Virus record (IMG/VR): IMGVR_UViG_3300049489_000477
Location: 52,507-116,506 of that record
Length of the DNA stretch: 64,000 bases
Direction: 5' to 3' (one strand)
Source of the DNA: a virus
Shown here: in pieces, positions 17,825 to 24,358 of the stretch
How positions within the stretch are numbered: position 1 is the stretch's first letter
Layout of the letters: each line of letters begins with the position of its first letter
Position numbers and translations under genes: made by a program
The notes under the pieces: generated by a model
The model's database searches: none
What the model was told of the DNA's origin: nothing
Seen by the model: the letters and a program-made list of their open reading frames with translations, nothing else

Positions 17825-17832
17825 TATTTATA
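17825..17832 (-). promoter_or_regulatory. T4-type late promoter for gene 21
   Basis: Minus strand TATAAATA, followed by GTTTCAGGAGTTTTTATAC and the ATG at 17805. It lies between the small core gene and the protease. Confidence 0.78.
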
Positions 17833-17838
17833 TACCTT

Positions 17839-18252
17839 TTAAGTTTCTGTGTGTGATTTCTTAAGCTTTTCAGCAAATTTGGCTAAAAACTCTTTACTAC
17901 GAGAATCGATAAGACTGTCATATGCGGCTTTTGTGAACTTTGGGAAGTATTCATTGGCTCGAACATAGTTACCTTGAGCCAACGAATTGATCCATTCTTG
18001 ACCGCTTTGTGTCGCATTTTCGCGTGCCATAACTATACTCCTTGCTTTATGAATGTAATAATCATTTACTTGCTGATCAAACTTATCCATGACTTTTCTT
18101 GTAAACATAGGATCTGTATCCGGCAAATCTGGTGTTTCGGCTTTTTGTTTTGTAACCGCACTGTCCCATGCCGGTTCTAATTCATTTGGCTTCAATCCAA
18201 TTTCATCAGCTTTCAAAGTAATGTAAGAATTATGTTCATCTAATCTTTTCAT
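17839..18252 (-). CDS. Small prohead core protein (position of gp67/68)
   Basis: A 137-residue charged, helical protein between portal and protease, where T4 has small core genes 67 and 68. It opens MKRLDEHNSYITLKADEIGL and ends with a Lys-rich helix (FLAKFAEKLKKSHTET). No motif links it to gp67 or gp68 by sequence. It begins ten bases after the portal gene, with AAGGA before the ATG, and is probably co-transcribed with it. Confidence 0.55.
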   Translation of the reverse strand: MKRLDEHNSYITLKADEIGLKPNELEPAWDSAVTKQKAETPDLPDTDPMFTRKVMDKFDQQVNDYYIHKARSIVMARENATQSGQEWINSLAQGNYVRANEYFPKFTKAAYDSLIDSRSKEFLAKFAEKLKKSHTET

Positions 18253-18261
18253 AGTATGTCC

Positions 18262-20007
18262 TTATACTGGAGTTGGGGCTGGCGGCTCTCCACCCTCGTC
18301 ACCACCGGCTGGTGGCTCTCCACCAGCGTCACCGCCTCCCATGTCGCCGCCCATATCGCCACCCATGTCACCGCCGAGGTCGCCTCCACCACCTCCACCG
18401 AGGTCACCTCCACCACCGCCTAATCCACCACCTCCACCAGCGTCACCTTCGGCTTCCTTTTCAAGTCTCTTGTTTATTTCACGTTCGATGTTTCTCTTCT
18501 TAACATTCTCGTCCCAATCATTATCATCAACTTCAAGATACTTCTTGATAACCCATTCTTGTGAAAGTGGCTTGTTTTCTGTATCGATAAGACCTTCGAA
18601 GTGCTTGAATACCTCAAACTTGAGAGAAAGCTTCTTGGCGTTCAAGAACATTTCGTACAAGTTATTCGAGAACATTTCAATATCGATGTCCTCTTCGGAT
18701 ATTCCCAATTCGTCAGAAATATGCTTGAGTTTCAAGTGCGACAAGAAAATATCTTTTAATGCTTTACAGAATCTCTTTGAGTATCTCTTCACATCTTTTA
18801 AGAACTTCAATTCGTCGTGGTTTATATCGCCAGCCGCGCCGAATTGTGTCTTTTTATCTTCGCCCCAACGAGACATTGGAATGTTCATTGCTAAATACAT
18901 TCTCTTTAAGAAGAATTCAACGTCTTGAATCTGATCAAGATGTTGACCGCCGGGCAAGGTTTCTACTTTTGAACCCTTTCCACCAGCAAATATTGGGAAG
19001 TAATAATCTTCGGTCATTGCAATAGGATCAAGACCTTCTGTGACATCACCTGTACTTGGATCGAAGAACTTTCTCTGTCTGTGTCTCTGAATTGTTTCGT
19101 TTAAATATTGTTCTGCTCTTGCTTTTGGTAAGTTACCGACATCGATGTTGAAGATTCTTCTTTCTGGAGCGCGAATAATTCTGTAGATAACAAGCGCATC
19201 TTCCATGAGCTTCAAACGACGATATGTTATCTTGGCATTTTCTAAAAATGAGTAAACTCTGATGTTCTGCTCGTTATCAGAGAACTCGCGTAATCCAGAG
19301 TTAGCATATGCCACCATTTCCTTTGGCATCTGTAGCAACTCTTGTGTTTGTTGAGCATGGTATGTGTAGAAGAAAATTTCATCAGCTTCTAAATCACCAT
19401 AGACGGGATAGACGAGGTTTGTCAAAAGCTTTTTGACTCTTGTAATGCCCAATTCTGGATTGTCGTTATCAATGACTTTTTCAAAGAAAATTTCACCATC
19501 TATCATGTAGTCTCTATACCACATATCGATGTTGTCATTAATTTTCATGACATCATGCATCAATGAGTTGAACTCGGCTTGAATGGTTTGCCGCTGATGT
19601 TCGTCTTCTCTTATGGCTTTTGACTTGATTTTAAGGTGTACGCAATTACCTTCATCATCGAAATTCACAGCCTCATCGACATACTCGTTTACAGCAAACG
19701 AAACAACAGGATACTTTGACATTTCACGGTATAGGCGTAAACTTTCTCTCTTATCGTTTTCAACACGATAGATTAACTTCGAGAAAATATTTAACTGGCT
19801 CTGAAAGTCACCAACTGCTAAGTCTTTTAACTCCGAGACTGCGATCTTATTCTTATCTTTTTTAATTTCTTGCGGCTTTTCATTTCCAGAAATAGCATTG
19901 AAAATGGTCTTTCGAACATTAGCAATTTGTGTTTGTTCATGTGGGGTAAGATTCTTAGCACGCTTATTGATGCCGCCCGTATATGAAAAATAGTCGCCTA
20001 TAGCCAT
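18262..20007 (-). CDS. 20: Portal vertex protein gp20
   Basis: A 581-residue portal protein, the dodecameric ring through which DNA is packaged. T4 gp20 has 524 residues and the core matches that family: QSQLNIFSKLIYRVENDKRE early, YRIIRAPERRIFNIDVGNLP near residue 275 and NIPMSRWGEDKKTQFGAAGD near 370. The last 65 residues are an extreme Gly/Asp/Pro run (GGGGG and GGDMGGDMGGDMGGG repeats) not expected in T4. It overlaps the stop of the upstream gene by one base, and a late-promoter box lies 68 bases upstream inside that gene. Confidence 0.93.
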   Translation of the reverse strand: MAIGDYFSYTGGINKRAKNLTPHEQTQIANVRKTIFNAISGNEKPQEIKKDKNKIAVSELKDLAVGDFQSQLNIFSKLIYRVENDKRESLRLYREMSKYPVVSFAVNEYVDEAVNFDDEGNCVHLKIKSKAIREDEHQRQTIQAEFNSLMHDVMKINDNIDMWYRDYMIDGEIFFEKVIDNDNPELGITRVKKLLTNLVYPVYGDLEADEIFFYTYHAQQTQELLQMPKEMVAYANSGLREFSDNEQNIRVYSFLENAKITYRRLKLMEDALVIYRIIRAPERRIFNIDVGNLPKARAEQYLNETIQRHRQRKFFDPSTGDVTEGLDPIAMTEDYYFPIFAGGKGSKVETLPGGQHLDQIQDVEFFLKRMYLAMNIPMSRWGEDKKTQFGAAGDINHDELKFLKDVKRYSKRFCKALKDIFLSHLKLKHISDELGISEEDIDIEMFSNNLYEMFLNAKKLSLKFEVFKHFEGLIDTENKPLSQEWVIKKYLEVDDNDWDENVKKRNIEREINKRLEKEAEGDAGGGGGLGGGGGDLGGGGGGDLGGDMGGDMGGDMGGGDAGGEPPAGGDEGGEPPAPTPV

Positions 20008-20459
20008 TAGATAACTCCCATGTTGTTCAAGCGGACTTTATGGAAATTACGCATTTCCTGTTGTGTCTCCCCTATATTTATATCTTTAATAGCTTTCATG
20101 TGTAAAGGATTGTAAATTCTCCATGCGTTTTCGACATCTGGATTGCGTAAAAACAGGGCTTTTAGAATACGAAAACTAAAGGCATGCGGGTGTTCGGGGG
20201 TGTACATTTCCTTAATTTTACCATCTTTCATATAAAACTTCTCATAATCCTCTAAAAATATTTCAGAATTACGAAGTATGCGCAGATCGAGTCCATGTAT
20301 CCGTCTGTTGCGATCAAGGGCTGAAAATACGATTACTGGATTAAGAACCATGGGTTCTTGCATCGTACTTTGCATATTGGGATATGAGAATTTGTAGAAA
20401 TGACCTCTCTTCATTTCTTGAAAATTAACTCCACCGATGTTTCCAGATAATAAATCCAT
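20007..20459 (-). CDS. Unknown 150-residue protein upstream of portal
   Basis: Not recognised with confidence. The protein has FYKFSYPNMQ near residue 22, PVIVFSALDRNRRIHGLDLR near residues 41-60 and a Lys/Arg-rich second half, and looks like a compact beta-rich fold. Similar small genes sit beside portal or gene 4 homologues in other T4-like phages. The start codon is seven bases from a -10 box with no ribosome-binding site. It is transcribed divergently from the gene 4 nuclease through a shared palindromic -10 sequence. Confidence 0.6.
   Translation of the reverse strand: MDLLSGNIGGVNFQEMKRGHFYKFSYPNMQSTMQEPMVLNPVIVFSALDRNRRIHGLDLRILRNSEIFLEDYEKFYMKDGKIKEMYTPEHPHAFSFRILKALFLRNPDVENAWRIYNPLHMKAIKDINIGETQQEMRNFHKVRLNNMGVI
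20075..20082 (-). promoter_or_regulatory. T4-type late promoter upstream of gene 20
   Basis: Minus strand TATAAATA inside the preceding coding region, 68 bases before the portal ATG. This gives gene 20 and downstream genes a late start independent of the leaderless promoter further upstream. Confidence 0.6.
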
Positions 20460-20466
20460 AAATAGT

Positions 20467-20474
20467 ATTATAAT
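20467..20474. promoter_or_regulatory. Shared divergent -10 palindrome ATTATAAT
   Basis: The 21 bases between the two divergent starts contain ATTATAAT, its own reverse complement. On plus, TATAAT (20469-20474) is followed by six bases and ATG 20481. On minus, TATAAT (20472-20467) is followed by seven bases and ATG 20459. Neither gene has a ribosome-binding site, and there is no room for separate promoters. Confidence 0.55.
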
Positions 20475-20480
20475 ATATTT

Positions 20481-20945
20481 ATGTCAAAATTACATGTCTC
20501 AAAGTCAAAATGGAAGAAAGATATCTATACACCACATAATAGGATGAAATATAAGGGTACGGCTTTACCTGTTTGCCGATCAAGGTGGGAGTATCGATTT
20601 TGCCGGTTTCTTGATTTCAACGAAAATGTTATTGAATGGATAAGTGAGGAACCCAAGATTCCATATTTAAATCCGAATACAAACACTATGTGGAATTATC
20701 ATCCAGATTTTGTCATTCGCGTAAAGACCCTATCGGGACCACCAAGAACACAAATGGTTGAAATAAAACCCAAAAAACAGACCGTGCCACCCATTGTGAC
20801 CAAGGGTAAGCACCAGAGAACTATATTGTATGAAGCATGCACTTGGCGACAAAATTGCGCCAAATGGGAAGCAGCCCGCGCCTACTGTGCGTCAAGGGGC
20901 TGGGAATTTAAGATACTTACCGAAGATAACTTATTCGGCTGCTGA
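20481..20945 (+). CDS. 4: Head completion nuclease gp4
   Basis: A 154-residue homologue of T4 gp4 (gp50/65 head completion protein), a TnsA-like PD-(D/E)XK fold. Visible are YKGTALPVCRSRWEYRFCRF near residue 24 with the first Glu, YHPDFVIRV near residue 73 with the catalytic Asp, and MVEIKPKKQT near residue 91 with the E-x-K pair. It closes filled heads and contributes to progeny infectivity. It starts at +1 of a predicted leaderless message. Its end overlaps the convergent RNase H gene by 15 bases. Confidence 0.88.
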   Translation: MSKLHVSKSKWKKDIYTPHNRMKYKGTALPVCRSRWEYRFCRFLDFNENVIEWISEEPKIPYLNPNTNTMWNYHPDFVIRVKTLSGPPRTQMVEIKPKKQTVPPIVTKGKHQRTILYEACTWRQNCAKWEAARAYCASRGWEFKILTEDNLFGC

Positions 20946-21821
20946 TGCTTTAAACTCGGTAAGCGGCTTCATTTGCTGCTTGTATTTTTCCAAGTTTTCA
21001 AACATTTCTCGTAGATTACGATCAATTAAATATCTAAACAGCTTCTTACCATCAGCCAACTTGTAATCTATTAATTGCTGTTGAAGTTTCGCTGTGAGTT
21101 CTGCTGGAATATAATCCATATCAATCAGCTTCTTGTTTCTTTCGAAGTTTTTGGCAAACTCTGTTAACTTTCCTTCACTGTCAACTTCGGTAATCAGCCT
21201 TGGTAAATCACCGGAAGCAATGAGTTTAGCCGCCTTTTTTTCACCCAAACCTTTTCTCACACCAGGAATATTATCTGACGAATCTCCGCAAATTATCTTT
21301 AATAACAATGATTGCTCTGGATCTTCCTTAACATAATCCTTTTTGTTTGGTGACCATAACTTGGTGTTAGGATACTTAAGTAATTGTATGTAGTCACCAT
21401 CACCCGTGACGATGGTTTTTTCATATTCTCTTGGTAATGTTTTTACAAGCCAGCCGATGATATCGTCAGCTTCTAAGCGAGGAACCGCTGGAGCATAAAA
21501 TGGAAAAACCTCTTGAAGCTCGATAACAAACTCATCCATAAACTTATAGAATCCATCCCAATCGACTTCGGATGCTTTCTTTTCTCGTATCTCTACTCTG
21601 TTGGCTTTATACGATTCTACTTCGTCTTTTCTCCAAGACTTTTTACAATCAACACCAATATAAACAGCATCTGGTTTAAATTGGCTGATATATGGAAATA
21701 TACCGTTAGCCAACAGTAGATGGCGCAACATGTTAAAACCAATGATTTTAATATCTGCTGCTTTTACAAACAAATATCTGTGCGCTAAATGTCCAAGATC
21801 AATGAGAAGAACCTTTTTCAT
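20931..21821 (-). CDS. rnh: RNase H / 5'-3' exonuclease (FEN family)
   Basis: A 296-residue flap-endonuclease-family enzyme like T4 RNase H (305 residues), which removes lagging-strand RNA primers. Acidic metal sites are visible: LLIDLGHLAHR at the N-terminus, YIGVDCKKSWRKDEVESYKA near residue 63, RLEADDIIGWL near 115, VTGDGDYIQLL near 136 and ICGDSSDNIPGVRKGLGEKK near 175 (helix-3-turn-helix). I start at the ATG giving MKKVLLIDLG; a TTG 33 bases upstream in frame is less likely. A TGT-TAGTAT box ends five bases before this ATG with no ribosome-binding site, another leaderless candidate. Confidence 0.9.
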   Translation of the reverse strand: MKKVLLIDLGHLAHRYLFVKAADIKIIGFNMLRHLLLANGIFPYISQFKPDAVYIGVDCKKSWRKDEVESYKANRVEIREKKASEVDWDGFYKFMDEFVIELQEVFPFYAPAVPRLEADDIIGWLVKTLPREYEKTIVTGDGDYIQLLKYPNTKLWSPNKKDYVKEDPEQSLLLKIICGDSSDNIPGVRKGLGEKKAAKLIASGDLPRLITEVDSEGKLTEFAKNFERNKKLIDMDYIPAELTAKLQQQLIDYKLADGKKLFRYLIDRNLREMFENLEKYKQQMKPLTEFKASAAE

Positions 21822-21826
21822 GACCG

Positions 21827-21832
21827 ATACTA
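21827..21832 (-). promoter_or_regulatory. Extended -10-like box at RNase H start
   Basis: Minus strand TGT TAGTAT, then five bases, then ATG at 21821. One mismatch to TATAAT but with the TGn extension. Weakest of the leaderless candidates. Confidence 0.35.
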
Positions 21833-21867
21833 ACACGAATATTAATAATAACAATACCCAAAAATAA

Positions 21868-21891
21868 AAGCCGTCCCTTTCGGAACGGCTT
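21868..21891 (-). terminator. Rho-independent terminator after the small repeat-family gene
   Basis: Minus strand AAGCCGTTCC, GAAA loop, GGGACGGCTT, then TTATTTTT. It ends the unit whose last gene stops at 21918 and insulates RNase H from it. Confidence 0.82.
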
Positions 21892-21917
21892 CTATTCTCC
21901 TTTAAAAATTTTTAAAC

Positions 21918-22412
21918 TTACTTAGGTGTGTCTGGTGTTCCAGCCTTATTTGGCTCGGTTGATCCACCCTTTGGTGACTTGTTCAATCCATCATTACCCT
22001 TATTCAATGGGCTATTGAGTGGAAGACCAAGTTGTGAGCGAAGCTTCTCGCGGAATTCTGATGGCTTGATCCATTCCTTTGGAGCAGCGCCAACACCCTC
22101 GTCGCGGGTTACTGGCTTGACATCAGCACCTTGTGCTGGCTGTTCTGCCTTGAATTCCTTGGCTCCACCCTTGACGCCTTCTGGACGCTTAACAGGTGTA
22201 ACCTTATTACCTTCTGGTTCGCCACCCTTGCCGTGGTCTTCGCCAACTTCCTTGACTCCAGCTTTTACGCCTTCTTCACGGTTGACTTCCTTTGGTTCTT
22301 TGGCTGGCTTTGTTTCAACGCCATCGACCTTGAACTTCTTACCAGTGTAAGTCTTCGACTCTTGGATTTTTGCCTTGAGAGCCTTAAGTTGCTTGAGTGT
22401 TGGAAATGCCAT
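21918..22412 (-). CDS. Low-complexity late protein, probable internal head protein
   Basis: A 164-residue protein rich in Lys, Glu, Gly and Pro, not recognised as an enzyme. Short repeats of the type REEGVKAGVKEV, RPEGVKGGAKEF and RDEGVGAAPKEW recur at 25-30 residue steps. Near residue 125 it has FREKLRSQLGLPLNSPLNK, which closely matches a motif present twice in the next gene upstream. Two late-promoter boxes lie in the 50 bases upstream, and a strong terminator follows. High late expression with a disordered charged sequence suits a DNA-associated internal capsid protein, but this is inference. Confidence 0.6.
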   Translation of the reverse strand: MAFPTLKQLKALKAKIQESKTYTGKKFKVDGVETKPAKEPKEVNREEGVKAGVKEVGEDHGKGGEPEGNKVTPVKRPEGVKGGAKEFKAEQPAQGADVKPVTRDEGVGAAPKEWIKPSEFREKLRSQLGLPLNSPLNKGNDGLNKSPKGGSTEPNKAGTPDTPK

Positions 22413-22429
22413 AATATTCTCCTGTGATA

Positions 22430-22437
22430 TATTTATA
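22430..22437 (-). promoter_or_regulatory. T4-type late promoter (proximal of two)
   Basis: Minus strand TATAAATA, 17 bases before the ATG at 22412, with CAGGAG between. A second identical octamer lies exactly 20 bases further upstream. Confidence 0.75.
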
Positions 22438-22449
22438 TGGGGTTAAATG

Positions 22450-22457
22450 TATTTATA
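22450..22457 (-). promoter_or_regulatory. T4-type late promoter (distal of two)
   Basis: Second TATAAATA on the minus strand, centred 20 bases upstream of the first, in the same 53-base gap. Tandem boxes on the same face suggest strong or stepped late expression. Confidence 0.65.
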
Positions 22458-22465
22458 TGAAAAAT

Positions 22466-23641
22466 TTACATGCCCGCCAAATCGTAGAGTCTTTCTGTCC
22501 ATTGGCGTGATGCTAGCAAATTATCTGTTGGTTTTAGACCAATTTTTATATATGTATTGGGATCCATAAGTGCAGTCTCGACTTTAGATGGTACTATATG
22601 TGGCGCTTTTGCTTTATTAGCTTCCCATTGTTTCTTTTGTTCGTCAGCGGCTCGTTGGGCTTCTTCGGGGGTGGCTGGTTGAAATGGGACTTGCTGAACT
22701 TTGGCTGGTGGAGTTGCTGGTTTAAAATTCCTATTTAAATACGCACCGCGTTCACGACTTCTAGTAACTCTATTACCTTCATCGTCAAACTTGTCACCAG
22801 GGACGAACATCGCCTCATCTAATTTTTTTTTTGATTCTGACAAGCCTTCCTTGCCCATATTTGGCTTATTGAGCTTATCGTCCAGTGATAAACCAAACAC
22901 GCCACGAACCTTTTCGCGGAATGCTTTTGCAACATAGTCTTTGGCTATGACAGCACCAGCAGCAGCGCCTTCTTTACGATCTGTGCCTTCATCTTTTCCA
23001 GCGGCTTTCTTGCTGCCTTCAAATTCTTTGGCAGCCTCTTCAGCACCTTCTTTATTCTTGTTGTTTGGATCGTTGTCCATCTTCTTACTGGCATCGAATT
23101 CTTCGGCGGCATTTTCAGCACCTTCTTTACCAGTTTCTACCTTTGCATCCTTATGAATTGGCTTGGAATCTGGCTTGAATCCCTTATCACCGTACAATTC
23201 TTTTGATGATTCTGCAAGACCTGTCTTACCAGCATTTGGCTTATTCAACTTATCGTCTAATGAAAGACCAAATGATGCGCGAATTTTCTTACCAAATGAT
23301 GCTGCGCCATATCCGTCCTTGGATATTTCAGCGCCACCCTCTGCGCCTTCTTTACGTTCTTCCTTTTCCTTGTTAGGAGCTTTGTCTGAACCTTCGAACT
23401 TATCAGCGGCATTGTCAGCGCCAGCTTTATTTTCATTTTCTGGTGTGTTATCCATTTTCTTACTGGCATCAAATTCGTCGGCAGCAGCTTTTACGCCGTC
23501 CTTACCAACTTTAACATCGGCGTCCTTATGAAGCGGGTCAGCTTTGGTTTTTAGACCCTTATCGCCATACAATTCCTTTGTCGATTCAGAAATAACTTTT
23601 TCTATTTCTGCCCATTTCTTTTCGATATCTTCGCGCTTCAT
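22466..23641 (-). CDS. Duplicated-repeat late protein, probable internal head protein
   Basis: A 391-residue, highly charged, low-complexity protein built from two repeats of about 130 residues, each starting KELYGDKG and ending FGLSLDDKLNKPN. The end motif is followed by GKTGLAES and GKEGLSES, which contain LxE sequences of the T4 prohead protease type. I start at MKREDIEKKW (ATG 23641), with AAGGAG and a late-promoter box placed correctly; an upstream in-frame extension overlaps that promoter. Family unknown; proposed packaged internal head protein processed by gp21. Confidence 0.62.
   Translation of the reverse strand: MKREDIEKKWAEIEKVISESTKELYGDKGLKTKADPLHKDADVKVGKDGVKAAADEFDASKKMDNTPENENKAGADNAADKFEGSDKAPNKEKEERKEGAEGGAEISKDGYGAASFGKKIRASFGLSLDDKLNKPNAGKTGLAESSKELYGDKGFKPDSKPIHKDAKVETGKEGAENAAEEFDASKKMDNDPNNKNKEGAEEAAKEFEGSKKAAGKDEGTDRKEGAAAGAVIAKDYVAKAFREKVRGVFGLSLDDKLNKPNMGKEGLSESKKKLDEAMFVPGDKFDDEGNRVTRSRERGAYLNRNFKPATPPAKVQQVPFQPATPEEAQRAADEQKKQWEANKAKAPHIVPSKVETALMDPNTYIKIGLKPTDNLLASRQWTERLYDLAGM
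22779..23591 (-). repeat. Two ~130-residue tandem protein repeats in one gene
   Basis: Inside the late gene, two copies run from KELYGDKG to LDDKLNKPN and the following GL(A/S)ES. They share DASKKMDN and EGSxKA blocks in the same order. The nucleotide sequences have diverged, so the duplication is not recent. Boundaries are approximate. Confidence 0.65.
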
Positions 23642-23661
23642 AGGAAAGCTCCTTATAAATC

Positions 23662-23669
23662 TATTTATA
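23662..23669 (-). promoter_or_regulatory. T4-type late promoter for the duplicated-repeat gene
   Basis: Minus strand TATAAATA, 20 bases before the ATG at 23641, followed by GATTTATAAGGAGC. It fixes the start choice for that gene. Confidence 0.78.
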
Positions 23670-23675
23670 TATAAA

Positions 23676-24305
23676 TTACTTTGGTTTTGTATAAAACCAA
23701 TCTTCAACAGATTTATATAGCTTGAAGTAATTATCCATAAACACGGACTTCTCTAAAATGATATATTTGCCCTTATAAACAAGTGCTGTTTCTGGAAGGG
23801 TCGGGTTACGATGCTCTACAAAGTCAATAAATGATTGGCGTTCCAAGCATACATAGCCGCTACGCTTTGATGTTATTCTAAAAATAATAAGCATCTTTTT
23901 ATCAACTTTGGCAGCGTCCTCCGTTGCCTGTCCAATCCACTTATCAAGCATCTTGTCCTCACCATTTAAAATCTTATGAAACTGTGGATCGTCATCATAT
24001 GCCTTGGATTCTAATGAAAACTTCATCCATGTTGGAGTGATGATGTCGCCGGTAAGGGTTTTCTTAGCCTCTTCGTTGATCTTCATATTCTTATTAAAAT
24101 TAAATCCGCCCATGAATGCGCCCGACATGGGTACACGACGGAATATATCACCAGGAAAAAGCGCCTCAAGTTCGTGACAAATATCACGCTCTGCTGCCTT
24201 GCCCTTTCGGCAACCATTGACCTTTTTCTTCTTTTCTTTTAAATGATTATCCTCTGGAATATCATTTACATTAAGGTTATCTAAAATGTCTTGGACATCT
24301 GCCAT
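23676..24305 (-). CDS. PD-(D/E)XK nuclease, Holliday-junction-resolvase-like
   Basis: A 209-residue protein with a basic patch (KEKKKKVNGCRKGK) followed by the resolvase-type layout: Glu in GKAAERDICHELEALFPG near residue 40, Asp in TGDIITP near 87 and E-x-K in FSLESKAYDDD near 97. The spacing fits archaeal Hjc/RecU-type nucleases. T4 uses the unrelated gp49 for this step, and no gp49 is visible here, so this gene may resolve branched DNA before packaging. Start at ATG 24305, six bases after TGATATAAT with no ribosome-binding site. Activity is inferred from the fold only. Confidence 0.65.
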   Translation of the reverse strand: MADVQDILDNLNVNDIPEDNHLKEKKKKVNGCRKGKAAERDICHELEALFPGDIFRRVPMSGAFMGGFNFNKNMKINEEAKKTLTGDIITPTWMKFSLESKAYDDDPQFHKILNGEDKMLDKWIGQATEDAAKVDKKMLIIFRITSKRSGYVCLERQSFIDFVEHRNPTLPETALVYKGKYIILEKSVFMDNYFKLYKSVEDWFYTKPK

Positions 24306-24311
24306 ATGCAA

Positions 24312-24317
24312 ATTATA
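24312..24317 (-). promoter_or_regulatory. Extended -10 box, predicted leaderless start
   Basis: Minus strand TGATATAAT, then TTGCAT, then ATG at 24305. Full TGn extension and exact six-base spacing; no ribosome-binding site. Confidence 0.55.
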
Positions 24318-24358
24318 TCACAATTTTTGATAACCACTAACCCGAAGATTATGTCTTA

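Noticed and set aside
18273-18928. Plus-strand Pro- and His/Arg-rich frames opposite the portal tail
   Set aside because: They are complements of the Gly/Asp repeat tail of gp20, without starts or promoters of their own.
21822-21854. Upstream in-frame start for RNase H
   Set aside because: TTG without ribosome-binding site; the extra hydrophobic residues are not part of the family, and the -10-like box lies inside it.
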